From: Mixta theicola | Lineage (GTDB): Bacteria; Pseudomonadota; Gammaproteobacteria; Enterobacterales; Enterobacteriaceae | Direction: 5' to 3' | DNA length: 64,000 nt | Assembly: GCF_002895925.1 (NCBI RefSeq) | Contig: NZ_NWUO01000002.1 | Span: forward strand, 310,001-374,000 | Shown: positions 17,611 to 26,005 of the stretch, piece after piece | Layout of the letters: each line of letters opens with the position of its first letter | Numbering within the stretch: the first letter of the stretch is position 1 | Position numbers and translations under genes: made by a program | Notes under the pieces: model-generated | What the model saw: the letters and a program-made list of their open reading frames with translations, nothing else | The model's database searches: none | Told to the model about the DNA's origin: nothing

Positions 17611-19173
17611 ATGAAACCTGAAGCCCATCGCGCCCAGACTACTCGCCCATTTACGGGTGAAGAATATTTAAAAAGCCTGCAGGATGGACGTGAAATCTAT
17701 ATTTACGGCGAACGCGTGAAAGACGTTACCACTCATCCCGCCTTTCGCAATGCCGCAGGTTCCATCTCAACGCTTTATGATGCCCTGCACGCACCTGAGT
17801 CACACGACAATCTTTGCTGGCAAACCGATACCGGTAATGGCGGCTATACCCACCGTACTTTTCGTTTTGCCCGCTCTGCTGAAGAGATCCGCCAGCAGCG
17901 AGATTCCATTGCTGACTGGTCACGCCTGACCTACGGCTGGATGGGGCGTACGCCCGATTATAAAGCCGCTTTTGGTTGTTCACTGGGTGCTAACCCGGAA
18001 TTTTACGGTGAGTATGCCGATAACGCGCGCAACTGGTATCAGCGTATTCAGGAAGCGGGTTTGTACTTTAACCACGCCATTGTTAACCCACCAATCGACC
18101 GTCATAAACCGGCAGATGAAGTGAAAGATGTTTATGTGCAGGTTGAGAAAGAGACCGATGCCGGCATTATCGTCAGCGGTGCCAAAGTGGTGGCGACCAA
18201 CTCGGCGCTGACGCATTACAATTTCATTGGCTTCGGTTCGGCGCAGGTTATGGGAGATGACCCCAGCTTTGCGCTGATGTTTGTAGCGCCGATGGATGCG
18301 GATGGCGTGAAGCTCATTTCACGTGCGTCTTATGAAATGGTGGCAGGCGCAACCGGCTCACCGTTCGATTATCCGCTCTCCAGCCGCTTCGATGAGAACG
18401 ACGCTATTCTGGTGATGGATAAAGTGCTCATTCCCTGGGAAAACGTGCTTATTTACCGCGACTTTGACCGTTGTCGTCGCTGGAGCGTGGAAGCCGGATT
18501 TGCGCGTCTCTATCCCATGCAAGCCTGTGTTCGCCTGGCCGTTAAGCTCGATTTCGTCACTGCGTTATTGCAAAAAAGCCTTGAATGCAGCGGCGTGCTT
18601 GAATTCCGTGGCGTACAGGCTGCGCTGGGCGAAGTCGTTGCATGGCGTAACCTGTTTTGGTCGCTGAGCGACGCAATGTGTTCCGAAGCGCACGCCTGGA
18701 AAAATGGCGCCTGGCTGCCGGATATGCAGGCGATGCAGACCTACCGCGTCATGGCGCCGATGGCTTACAGCAAAATTAAAAACATCATTGAAAGCACTGT
18801 CACCAGCAGCCTGATTTATCTGCCGTCCAGCGTGCGTGACTTGAACAATCCAGAAATCGATCGCTATCTGGCGCAGTACGTACGCGGCTCAAATGGTATG
18901 GATCACGAACAGCGCATCAAAATCTTAAAGCTGATGTGGGATGCGATTGGCAGCGAGTTCGGCGGCCGTCACGAGCTGTATGAAATTAACTATGCGGGCA
19001 GTCAGGATGAAGTGCGGTTGCAGTGTCTGCGCCATGCACAGGGCTCCGGCAATATGAAAAGCATGATGGATATGGTGGATCGCTGTCTGGCAGATTATGA
19101 CCGCAACGGCTGGACCGTGCCGCATCTGCATAACAACGGTGATATTAATCAGCTTGATCGCTTACTTAAATAG
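17611..19173 (+). CDS. hpaB: 4-hydroxyphenylacetate 3-monooxygenase, oxygenase component
   Basis: A 520-residue FADH2-using hydroxylase that converts 4-hydroxyphenylacetate to 3,4-dihydroxyphenylacetate, the first chemical step of the pathway. It matches E. coli HpaB in length and layout: N-terminal RPFTGEEYLKSLQDGREIYIYGE, the central acyl-CoA-dehydrogenase-like segment with MVAGATGSPFDYPLSSRF, and the C-terminal GSEFGGRHELYEINYAG. GTGAGG precedes the start. It is paired with the reductase hpaC 12 bases downstream. Confidence 0.95.
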   Translation: MKPEAHRAQTTRPFTGEEYLKSLQDGREIYIYGERVKDVTTHPAFRNAAGSISTLYDALHAPESHDNLCWQTDTGNGGYTHRTFRFARSAEEIRQQRDSIADWSRLTYGWMGRTPDYKAAFGCSLGANPEFYGEYADNARNWYQRIQEAGLYFNHAIVNPPIDRHKPADEVKDVYVQVEKETDAGIIVSGAKVVATNSALTHYNFIGFGSAQVMGDDPSFALMFVAPMDADGVKLISRASYEMVAGATGSPFDYPLSSRFDENDAILVMDKVLIPWENVLIYRDFDRCRRWSVEAGFARLYPMQACVRLAVKLDFVTALLQKSLECSGVLEFRGVQAALGEVVAWRNLFWSLSDAMCSEAHAWKNGAWLPDMQAMQTYRVMAPMAYSKIKNIIESTVTSSLIYLPSSVRDLNNPEIDRYLAQYVRGSNGMDHEQRIKILKLMWDAIGSEFGGRHELYEINYAGSQDEVRLQCLRHAQGSGNMKSMMDMVDRCLADYDRNGWTVPHLHNNGDINQLDRLLK

Positions 19174-19185
19174 CGGGAGGTTTTT

Positions 19186-19704
19186 ATGTCTCATGAAGAA
19201 CAACATCGCTTACGTTTCCGTGACGCAATGGCCAGCCTGCCTGCGGCAGTTAATATCGTCACCACTCAGGGCAGCGCCGGACGCTGCGGAATTACGGCAA
19301 CCGCAGTCTGCTCGGTCACCGACACGCCGCCAACCCTGTTGGTGTGTGTGAATCGTAAAAGTGCGATGAATCCGGTATTCGAACAGAACGGCAAAATGTG
19401 CGTCAACGTTCTCAATCATGAACAGGAAGAGATGGCGCGTCACTTTGCGGGTATGACCGCGCTGACTATGGATCAACGCTTCATCCTTGAAGGCTGGCGT
19501 GACGGTGTTTTGAAGCAGCCTGTTTTACAGCGTGCGTTAGCCAGTCTGGAAGGCGATATTCAGCAAATTCAGACTATCGGCACGCATCAGCTTTACCTGC
19601 TTGAAATCAGACACATCACGCTGGCGGAAGAAGGTAATGGCTTAATCTATTTCAAACGACAGTTTCATGCGACGCCGCATTCGGAACCGATCCCTACCGC
19701 ATAA
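19186..19704 (+). CDS. hpaC: 4-hydroxyphenylacetate 3-monooxygenase, flavin reductase component
   Basis: A 172-residue NADH:flavin reductase that supplies FADH2 to HpaB. It has the flavin-reductase-domain pattern MASLPAAVNIVTTQGSAG, TATAVCSVTDTPPTLLVCVN, and the final RHITLAEEGNGLIYFKRQFH. A strong GGGAGG lies before the ATG. The operon ends with a terminator just after this gene. Confidence 0.94.
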   Translation: MSHEEQHRLRFRDAMASLPAAVNIVTTQGSAGRCGITATAVCSVTDTPPTLLVCVNRKSAMNPVFEQNGKMCVNVLNHEQEEMARHFAGMTALTMDQRFILEGWRDGVLKQPVLQRALASLEGDIQQIQTIGTHQLYLLEIRHITLAEEGNGLIYFKRQFHATPHSEPIPTA

Positions 19705-19735
19705 GGTCGCCCTGCGGGTGCAGTCACGTCGGGAG

Positions 19736-19770
19736 TAAAAAGTCAGGTTACCGTTACCTGACTTTTTATT
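19736..19770. terminator. Bidirectional terminator between hpaC and the ABC permease
   Basis: Stem AGTCAGGT (19741-19748) / ACCTGACT (19756-19763), with A5 before and T5 after. It can end transcription of hpaC (+) and of the convergent ABC operon (-). Confidence 0.85.
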
Positions 19771-19826
19771 TCATACGACCCAGAGCGAATGCCATCAGCG
19801 GTAAGAAATAATCATAACAGGCAAAT

Positions 19827-20495
19827 TTAACGGCGATACGCCAACGAGCGCACCAGCCTGTCGCCGAGCTTTTGTATGATTTGTACCATCACCAGCAGCA
19901 CCACGATGGTGGCCGCCATGATTTGATTGTCGAAGCGCTGATAGCCGTAGCGGATCGCCAGATCGCCCAGGCCGCCGCCGCCAACTACGCCCGCCATCGC
20001 GGAAAACCCGATTAGCATTACAATAGTCAGCGTGACGCCTGCCACCAGCGCAGGCAGCGCTTCCGGCAACAGCACGCGGCTGACGATGTGCCATAAATTA
20101 CCTCCCATTGATACCACCGCTTCAATACGGCCGCGATCCACTTCGTCCAGGGCGTTTTCGACAATGCGCGCAAAAAATGGAAACGCGCCGAGCGTGATCG
20201 GCACAATCGCGGCCGTACTACCGAGAGTGGTGCCTATCAGCAAACGGGTAAAGGGGATCAGTGCAATGAGCAGCACGACAAAAGGCAAGGCGCGACCGGT
20301 ATTGACCAGCACATTGAGCAGCAATGAAATAGCGCGGTTGGGTAAAATACCGCCTTTACGCGTCAGAAACAGCAGCACGCCGATCGGCAGGCCAAGCGCC
20401 ACGGTAAACAGTGCGGCAAGCAGCACCATATACAGGGTTTCATAAGTGGCATTCAGCAGCAGCTCCTGAAAGCGATCCTGGCTTACGCTACGCAT
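19827..20495 (-). CDS. Methionine-type ABC transporter permease (MetI-like)
   Basis: A 222-residue inner-membrane permease with about five hydrophobic segments. It has the binding-protein-dependent permease motif [24 protein letters not shown], and [19 protein letters not shown] near residue 120 resembles MetI. It overlaps the end of the ATPase gene by 13 bases, so the two are translated together. Last gene of the oxygenase/ABC operon. Substrate specificity cannot be set from the permease; the family imports methionine or related compounds. Confidence 0.88.
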   Translation of the reverse strand: MRSVSQDRFQELLLNATYETLYMVLLAALFTVALGLPIGVLLFLTRKGGILPNRAISLLLNVLVNTGRALPFVVLLIALIPFTRLLIGTTLGSTAAIVPITLGAFPFFARIVENALDEVDRGRIEAVVSMGGNLWHIVSRVLLPEALPALVAGVTLTIVMLIGFSAMAGVVGGGGLGDLAIRYGYQRFDNQIMAATIVVLLVMVQIIQKLGDRLVRSLAYRR

Positions 20496-21271
20496 CGTCT
20501 TAACTCCTCAGGCTGATATTTGGCGATAAAGGCGCGATCGTTTTCGCCATCTTTCAACAGCATGTGGCGTAAGCGCCCTTCACTACGACGCATAATCTGG
20601 GCAATGCTGCCGCTCTCTACCAGCCTGCCATGCTCAAGCAGCGCCGCGCCGTGGCAAATACGTTTCACCACCGCCATTTCATGGGTAATCAGCACAATGG
20701 TGATATTAAGCTTTTGCTGTATATCAGCCAGCAAATCGAGAATGGAGCCGGTAGTTTCCGGATCCAATGCGCTGGTAGCTTCGTCGCACAGTAGATACCG
20801 CGGCTGCACGGCCAGCGCGCGGGCAATGCCGACACGCTGTTTCTGGCCGCCGGAAAGTTGTGATGGCCAGGCGCTACCGAACTTCTCCAGCCCCACCAGC
20901 TGCAGCAGGGAGGCCACGCGCTGACGGCGCTCCTTAGAGGAAACACCTGCAATTTCCAGCGGCAGGTCGATGTTGTCGTGAACATTACGCGAATGAAGCA
21001 AATTGAAATGCTGGAAAATCATTCCCATCTGTTGACGCTGGCGACGCAGCTGCGGCAAGCTCAGCTGAGAAATATCCTTGCCATCAATTTCGATTTCGCC
21101 GCTGGAAGGACTTTCAAGCCTATTCAGGCAGCGCAGTAAGGTACTTTTACCCGCGCCGCTGCGCCCAAGGATGCCGAAAATCGCTCCCTCTTCAATCGTT
21201 AACGTTACGTCGGCTAACGCCGGCGCTGCTGCACCGGCATAAGATTTGCTGAGATTCCTGAGTTTAATCAT
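20483..21271 (-). CDS. Methionine-type ABC transporter ATPase (MetN-like)
   Basis: A 262-residue ATPase: Walker [10 protein letters not shown], signature [15 protein letters not shown], Walker [14 protein letters not shown] and switch His in TIVLITHEM. This matches the MetN family, but at ~262 residues it is much shorter than E. coli MetN (~343) and would lack the C-terminal regulatory (NIL/ACT-like) domain that lets methionine inhibit transport. An ATG five codons into the open frame, at 21271, overlaps the binding-protein stop and is preferred. Confidence 0.87.
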   Translation of the reverse strand: MIKLRNLSKSYAGAAAPALADVTLTIEEGAIFGILGRSGAGKSTLLRCLNRLESPSSGEIEIDGKDISQLSLPQLRRQRQQMGMIFQHFNLLHSRNVHDNIDLPLEIAGVSSKERRQRVASLLQLVGLEKFGSAWPSQLSGGQKQRVGIARALAVQPRYLLCDEATSALDPETTGSILDLLADIQQKLNITIVLITHEMAVVKRICHGAALLEHGRLVESGSIAQIMRRSEGRLRHMLLKDGENDRAFIAKYQPEELRRCVA

Positions 21272-22070
21272 GTTTTTCGTCCGCAACCGGAATCACCGAG
21301 CCGTGGTAATTCTTACGAATAAAGTCAGTCACCTGCGGCGATGTCAGATCTTTCGCCAGCTGCACTATGCGCGGATCTTTTGCCAGTTCTGGCGTGGTGA
21401 CCAGCAAATTGGCGTAAGGATTATGTTCTGCAGATTCCAGCCCTAACGCATCTTTCGCCGGGGTCAGACCCGCTTCCAGCGCGTAGTTGCCGTTGATGAT
21501 CGCAGCATCAACGTCATCCAGCGAACGTGGCAGCTGAGGTGACTCAATCTCAATGATTTTGATCTGTTTTGGGTTGTCGCTGATATTTTTTGGCGTCACC
21601 AGCGTCGAACCCGCTGCGCCCTGCGCTTTTAGGCGAATCACTCCTTTATCCTGCAGCAGCCACAGCGCACGGCTCAGGTTTGTCGTATTATTGGGCACCG
21701 CAATGCTGGCCCCCTGCGGTAAGGCATCAAGACTTTTTACCTTGCGCGAGTAAATCCCAAGCGGTTCGATATGCACGTTGGCGGCAACCGCAAACGTTTT
21801 ACCCAGCGCTTTCTCCTGGTCTTTCAGATAAGGCAGATGCTGGAAATAGTTGGCGTCCACATCGCCTGATGCCAGCAGTTCGTTGGCATTGACGCTGCCG
21901 CTGAGCTCGACAATATTCAGATCCAGTTTTGGATCGATTTTTTTCACATATGCCAGAATTTCAGCATGCGGCACCGGATCGGCAGCCACGCGCAAAGGTG
22001 CGGCCTGTAAGCTCTGTGCAATCAGCAGTGTCATCCCGGCGAGGGTAAAAACGCTTTTTTTGATCATCAT
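21264..22070 (-). CDS. MetQ/NlpA-family periplasmic binding protein
   Basis: A ~268-residue solute-binding protein. The N-terminus ([23 protein letters not shown] then APLRVAADP; given here in two parts) is a cleavable signal peptide without a lipobox cysteine, unlike MetQ itself. The NlpA core is present: [36 protein letters not shown] and [13 protein letters not shown]. Reading is open to 22121, but the paired ATGs at 22070/22067 directly precede the signal peptide and lie 17-20 bases after the oxygenase stop. Likely delivers a methionine-like compound to the permease. Confidence 0.85.
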   Translation of the reverse strand: MMIKKSVFTLAGMTLLIAQSLQAAPLRVAADPVPHAEILAYVKKIDPKLDLNIVELSGSVNANELLASGDVDANYFQHLPYLKDQEKALGKTFAVAANVHIEPLGIYSRKVKSLDALPQGASIAVPNNTTNLSRALWLLQDKGVIRLKAQGAAGSTLVTPKNISDNPKQIKIIEIESPQLPRSLDDVDAAIINGNYALEAGLTPAKDALGLESAEHNPYANLLVTTPELAKDPRIVQLAKDLTSPQVTDFIRKNYHGSVIPVADEKHD

Positions 22071-22086
22071 TATTCTCTTATTGTTA

Positions 22087-23103
22087 TCAGTTGGTGTGTT
22101 CCGGATAGAAACGTTGTGCAACTTCGGGGTGCGAGCGCAGCCGACCTTTAAGGTAGTTCCAGCCTACATCGCGCAATAAAGGATTGAGCGGATCGCTGGT
22201 TGGGCCTTGCGCCAGCTGAGCCAGCGCTTCCGGGAGCGGGTAAACCGGCACCACCATATCGAGCTGTGCGCCAAGGAAAAAGGCGATGGATAAACGCTCA
22301 TTCGCCGCCTGCGGCGACACCACACGATGCACCGTAGCGCGCAGATAGCCATTAGTGGCCAGCTCCAGCAATTCGCCGATATTTACCACAAATGAACCCG
22401 GCAGCGGCGAGGCGGCAATCCAGTTGTCGGGCGTCACTTCCACCTTTAAACCGGGCCGATCGTCCTGTAACAGCAGCGTCAGGAAGCCGGAGTCTTTATG
22501 CGCGCCGACGCCCTGACGGGATTCGCTATCCGCGCGGCCGGGATAGCGGATCAGTTTGATATGTTCGTTGGGATAGTCGCCATACAGGTTATCAAAGGCG
22601 TGACGCGGCAAATGCAGCGCCTCGGCAAAGGCGCGCAGCAGCTCCAGCGCAACCTGCGTCATCTTTTGCTGCCAGTGGGTAATGACGATTTGCAACTCAG
22701 GTAAGGCGTCCGGCCATTGATTAGGGCCCTGCATCCGCTGCCAGGTGGGAGAATCTGCTGTGACGGGCAACGCTTCACGCTCGGCGCCAATATCAAACTG
22801 TTCGCGGAAATCAGGTTTGCTGCGGGTAATTTCAACGCCGGCCAGGTTGTAACCGCGAAAGTGCGGCGAGTTTGCCATTTTAACTTTCAGCTTTTCATCC
22901 TGCGGCAAGGCAAAAAAAGCGCGCGCAACGCGTTGTACGTTATCTGATAATTTGCGGTCAATGCCGTGATTAATCAGATAAAAAAAGCCTATGTCGCGCG
23001 CTGCCTGGCCCAGTTTTTCCAGAATTTCTTTTCGCTGTGGTTCTGTACCCGACAATAAAGCGAAATCGATGATCGGCAGCTCTGATGGACTTAATTTACT
23101 CAT
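22087..23103 (-). CDS. 2-oxoglutarate/Fe(II)-dependent oxygenase, isopenicillin-N-synthase-like family
   Basis: A 338-residue non-haem iron oxygenase. The N-terminal DIOX_N region is at 8-120 (IGFFYLINHGIDRKL). The 2-His-1-carboxylate site is visible as GVGAHKDSGFLTLLLQD and ATVHRVVSP, with the arginine that binds 2-oxoglutarate in RLSIAFF. It is the first gene of an operon with a methionine-type importer, so the natural reading is that it hydroxylates or cleaves the imported amino acid or sulfur compound. The substrate is unknown, and plant-type relatives do many reactions. Confidence 0.85.
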   Translation of the reverse strand: MSKLSPSELPIIDFALLSGTEPQRKEILEKLGQAARDIGFFYLINHGIDRKLSDNVQRVARAFFALPQDEKLKVKMANSPHFRGYNLAGVEITRSKPDFREQFDIGAEREALPVTADSPTWQRMQGPNQWPDALPELQIVITHWQQKMTQVALELLRAFAEALHLPRHAFDNLYGDYPNEHIKLIRYPGRADSESRQGVGAHKDSGFLTLLLQDDRPGLKVEVTPDNWIAASPLPGSFVVNIGELLELATNGYLRATVHRVVSPQAANERLSIAFFLGAQLDMVVPVYPLPEALAQLAQGPTSDPLNPLLRDVGWNYLKGRLRSHPEVAQRFYPEHTN

Positions 23104-23500
23104 TATTTAAATTCCGTTTGCATGGAGTAGAACAACATTGCCACTTCGTTAGCCGCTTAACTACGAACTATTCTTGCTATCCATATGCAAACCGCAGGAA
23201 TGAGTTTAATAAGATGAAGCCAGCAAAAATGATGATCCATGCAATGCTCTAACGATCCCGAACGCCCCGCTCTGGCAAACGCGCTGCGCCTTTCTTAGCG
23301 GGTAACTTTATATAATGGGACTTATATAAAGTCAGGACAGCACATTACCAGGCAGGTATCATGAACGTTGCCGTGAAACAGACGATGCCGTGTTCTTATT
23401 TTGGCGCTGCTACGTGAATTCTGCAGGGTAACTGCTCTGCTTTTTTCTCAGATTTCACGTAGCGCGATCAACGCTGAGATGGACATTTACTGAGCTAAAA
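23104..23500. other. Intergenic region holding the lox-like site and the recombinase leader
   Basis: Contains the promoter of the leftward oxygenase operon (near 23104-23200), an 8-base inverted pair gtttgcat (23116-23123) / atgcaaac (23185-23192), the lox-like site, and a 10-base inverted repeat gctacgtgaa (23409-23418) / ttcacgtagc (23454-23463) before the recombinase start. No gene is recognised. Confidence 0.6.
23302..23335 (+). repeat. 34-bp lox-like recombination site
   Basis: Left arm gtaactttatata (23302-23314), spacer atgggact (23315-23322), right arm tatataaagtcag (23323-23335). The inner ten bases of the arms are perfect inverted repeats. Arm length, the 8-base asymmetric spacer and much of the arm sequence (TAACTT..TATA) match P1 loxP, whose arm is ATAACTTCGTATA. 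It lies 165 bases upstream of a Cre homologue. I found no second copy in the window. Confidence 0.85.
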
Positions 23501-24529
23501 ATGACAAAAATTATCCAAAACGATGCGCAATTACCGGCCTTAATCGCCGATGATAATCTCGCCGAACAGCTGCGAGCGTTTGTGCAGGATCGGGAAGCCT
23601 TTTCGCCTAATACCTGGCGCCAGCTATTGAGCGTCATGCGCATTTGCCATCAGTGGGCCACGGAGCATGGCCGCTGCTTTTTGCCCATGTCGCCTGAAGA
23701 TCTGCGGGATTACCTGACGTTTTTGCAGGCGAACGGTCGGGCATCCTCCACTATCGCCACACACGCGTCGCTGATTTCTATGCTCCATCGTAACGCCGGA
23801 CTGCTGCCGCCAAATACCTCGCCTGCGGTATTCCGTACCATGAAGAAAATAAACCGCGTTGCCGTGGTATCAGGCGAACGGACCGGCCAGGCCGTCCCTT
23901 TCTGTTTATCAGATTTAAAGGCGCTTGACGCCCGCTGGCAAAACTCACCGCAACTGAAGGAAGTGCGTAATCTGGCGTTCCTGCATGTTGCGTACAGTAC
24001 GCTGTTACGCGTCAGCGAGCTGGCCCGCCTGCGGACCGGCGATATTACTCGCGCCGAAGATGGCCGTATTATTCTGGATGTCGCCTGGACAAAAACCATT
24101 GTTCAAACCGGCGGACTGATCAAAGCGCTTAGCACCTTATCCTCACAGCGGCTGACCGAATGGATAAACCTTGCCGGTCTCGCTGCCGAGCCGGACGCTT
24201 TTCTGTTCTGTCCGGTACATCGCGCCAATAAAGCCCTGATGACCACCAGCCGCCCTTTAAGCACGCCGGCGCTGGAAGAGATTTTTATTCAGGCCTGGCG
24301 GGAAGCCGGTCAGAGTCAGCCGAAGAGTAATAAAAACCGTTATCGTGGCTGGAGCGGACATAGCGCCCGCGTTGGCGCCGCCCAGGATATGGCGAAACAG
24401 GGTTATGCCGTGGCGCAGATTATGCAGGAAGGCACCTGGAAGAAACCGGAAACGCTGATGCGTTATATTCGTAATGTCGATGCCCATACCGGAGCGATGA
24501 TCGATCTGATGGAAAAGAAAACGGGTTAG
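23501..24529 (+). CDS. Cre-like tyrosine site-specific recombinase
   Basis: A 342-residue recombinase, the same size as P1 Cre (343), co-linear with it throughout. N-terminal domain about 20-130 (AFSPNTWRQLLSVMRICHQW; DLRDYLTFLQANGR), catalytic domain about 135-342. The active-site set is complete: R170 (TLLRVSELAR), K198 (WTKTIV), H287 and R290 (WSGHSARVGAA), W313 (GTWKKP) and nucleophile Y322 (MRYIRNVD), versus Cre R173, K201, H289, R292, W315 and Y324. No phage or plasmid genes flank it. It resembles the Cre-type Panto enzyme known from a Pantoea strain, as far as I recall. Confidence 0.93.
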   Translation: MTKIIQNDAQLPALIADDNLAEQLRAFVQDREAFSPNTWRQLLSVMRICHQWATEHGRCFLPMSPEDLRDYLTFLQANGRASSTIATHASLISMLHRNAGLLPPNTSPAVFRTMKKINRVAVVSGERTGQAVPFCLSDLKALDARWQNSPQLKEVRNLAFLHVAYSTLLRVSELARLRTGDITRAEDGRIILDVAWTKTIVQTGGLIKALSTLSSQRLTEWINLAGLAAEPDAFLFCPVHRANKALMTTSRPLSTPALEEIFIQAWREAGQSQPKSNKNRYRGWSGHSARVGAAQDMAKQGYAVAQIMQEGTWKKPETLMRYIRNVDAHTGAMIDLMEKKTG

Positions 24530-24592
24530 CCGTGGTCATCACTCTGAAAGGGATAACAGAACGCCGCAATTTTCAGCTAACGCATCGTTTAC

Positions 24593-24616
24593 GGATGTAC
24601 AGACGTCTAGATGTGT
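24593..24616 (+). promoter_or_regulatory. Tandem MetJ boxes
   Basis: Three adjacent 8-mers: ggatgtac, agacgtct and agatgtgt. Against the met-box consensus AGACGTCT they match 4, 8 and 6 of 8. A -10-like TATTAT follows at once. They lie about 40 bases before the orphan metQ start, so MetJ with S-adenosylmethionine should repress that gene. Confidence 0.8.
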
Positions 24617-24655
24617 ATTATAGTGCTTTTCTTACACTTATAAGGGAACTACAGA

Positions 24656-25456
24656 ATGAAAAAAACAGTGCTCATGGCCCTGCTTGCTGCATCCGTAACG
24701 CTGCTCAGCGCCTGTGATAAAGACAGCGATAATAAAATTAAAGTAGCGATTAATACCGGCCCCGATCAGCAATTATGGGAAACCGTTAAGCAGGTCGCTC
24801 ATGATAAATATAAGCTGGATGTCGATGTGGTGGCCTTTAACGATTATGTCCAGCCAAACGAAGCGCTGTTTAACAAAGATGTCGATGCTAACGCCTTCCA
24901 GAGCCTGCCCTATCTGGAGATGCAGTCGAAAGAGCGTGGCTATCACTTTGCCGTGGTAACGAATACCTTTGTCTTCCCGATCGCCGGCTATTCACACAAG
25001 ATCAAATCACTAAAAGAGCTGCCGGATGGCGCAACTATCACTATTTCCAATGAGACTACTACGCTGGGTCGCAGCCTGCTGCTGTTACAGGCGCAGGGAT
25101 TGATTACCGTTAAGCCCGAAGCCGGTCTGCTGCCGACCACGTTGGATATTACCTCTAACCCGAAAAAAATTAAATTCGTTGAAGTGGATACGCCTCAGTT
25201 AGCCCGTACCCTTGACGATCCGCAGGTTTACGTTTCCATTATCAATAACAACTTCGCGGCGCTGGTTAATCTGTCAGCCTCTCGCGACGGTATGTTTATG
25301 GAAGGTAAAGCGTCTCCTTATGTGAATGCCATCGTGGCGCGTGAAGATAATAAAGACAGCCCAAATATTCAGAAGCTTAAAGAAGCCTTCCAGTCGCAGG
25401 AAGTGCTGAACAAAGCCAACGAACTCTATAAAGGCGATATTATTAAAGGCTGGTAA
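24656..25456 (+). CDS. MetQ/NlpA-family lipoprotein
   Basis: A 266-residue substrate-binding lipoprotein. The signal peptide ends in LLSACDKD, so the lipidated cysteine is C20. The NlpA fold features are FNDYVQPNEALFNKDVDANAFQSLPYL (in two stretches), TISNETTTLGRSLLLLQ and SIINNNFAALV. Members bind methionine for MetNI. There is no metN or metI beside it, so like E. coli NlpA it is an orphan receptor that may use a MetNI complex encoded elsewhere. MetJ boxes upstream support a methionine-related role. AAGGGAACT precedes the ATG. Confidence 0.9.
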   Translation: MKKTVLMALLAASVTLLSACDKDSDNKIKVAINTGPDQQLWETVKQVAHDKYKLDVDVVAFNDYVQPNEALFNKDVDANAFQSLPYLEMQSKERGYHFAVVTNTFVFPIAGYSHKIKSLKELPDGATITISNETTTLGRSLLLLQAQGLITVKPEAGLLPTTLDITSNPKKIKFVEVDTPQLARTLDDPQVYVSIINNNFAALVNLSASRDGMFMEGKASPYVNAIVAREDNKDSPNIQKLKEAFQSQEVLNKANELYKGDIIKGW

Positions 25457-25467
25457 TCCCGTCCGTT

Positions 25468-25500
25468 GCGGGTCGCGCAAGAGACTATTACGCGACCCGC
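25468..25500 (+). terminator. Hairpin after the orphan metQ-like gene
   Basis: Perfect 10-bp stem gcgggtcgcg (25468-25477) / cgcgacccgc (25491-25500), just after the stop. It is followed by only a short T stretch. It also marks the edge of the ars segment. Confidence 0.6.
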
Positions 25501-25555
25501 TTCCGCCTCAGTCACTACGACATGTACATGAGCATCAACCGTGCCATCTTCTTCA

Positions 25556-25993
25556 TTACCCGTGACGTGATTTGATCCGTTTGCCTGACTCATCAGTGAC
25601 TTTTTCACCATCTTCTTTTGTAAAGGCTCCTTTCTGTGGCTCAGGCAGAATATCCAGCACAACCTCAGATGGACGGCACAGCCGTGTTCCCTGCGGGGTG
25701 ACGACTATTGGGCGGTTGATCAAAATGGGATATTGGAGCATAAACCCAATTAACTGTTCGTCAGTTAACTGCTCATCGGCAAGGACAAGCTGCTCATAAG
25801 GCTCAACGTTCTTACGCAGCAATGCCCGCACGGTAATCTCCATATCTGCAATAAGTTTAACCAGCTCATCATGCGATGGTGGGGTATCGAGATAATAAAT
25901 AATCGTCGGTTCATTGCCACTGTTGCGGATCATCTCCAGCGTGTTACGTGAAGTGCCGCAGGCCGGGTTGTGATAGATGGTAATGTTGCTCAT
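25556..25993 (-). CDS. arsC: Arsenate reductase (glutaredoxin type)
   Basis: A 145-residue enzyme that reduces arsenate to arsenite using glutathione and glutaredoxin. The catalytic cysteine is C12 in YHNPACGTSRNTL, and the oxyanion-binding arginines of plasmid R773 ArsC appear to be kept (VRALLRKN; NRPIVVTPQGTRLCRP). The last ~15 residues (KVTDESGKRIKSRHG) form a lysine/arginine-rich tail slightly longer than R773 ArsC (141). It follows arsB by 12 bases. Confidence 0.95.
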   Translation of the reverse strand: MSNITIYHNPACGTSRNTLEMIRNSGNEPTIIYYLDTPPSHDELVKLIADMEITVRALLRKNVEPYEQLVLADEQLTDEQLIGFMLQYPILINRPIVVTPQGTRLCRPSEVVLDILPEPQKGAFTKEDGEKVTDESGKRIKSRHG

Positions 25994-26005
25994 ATCGGTA
26001 TCTCA

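Noticed and set aside
22846-22853. GTTGTAAC core resembling a Ter site
   Set aside because: Flanking bases do not fit Ter (no TATG before, no TA after), and it lies within the oxygenase coding sequence.
23302-24660. Search for a second lox-like site flanking the recombinase
   Set aside because: Downstream DNA (24530-24655) contains only the MetJ boxes and promoter of the metQ-like gene; no copy of the actttatata arm was found there.
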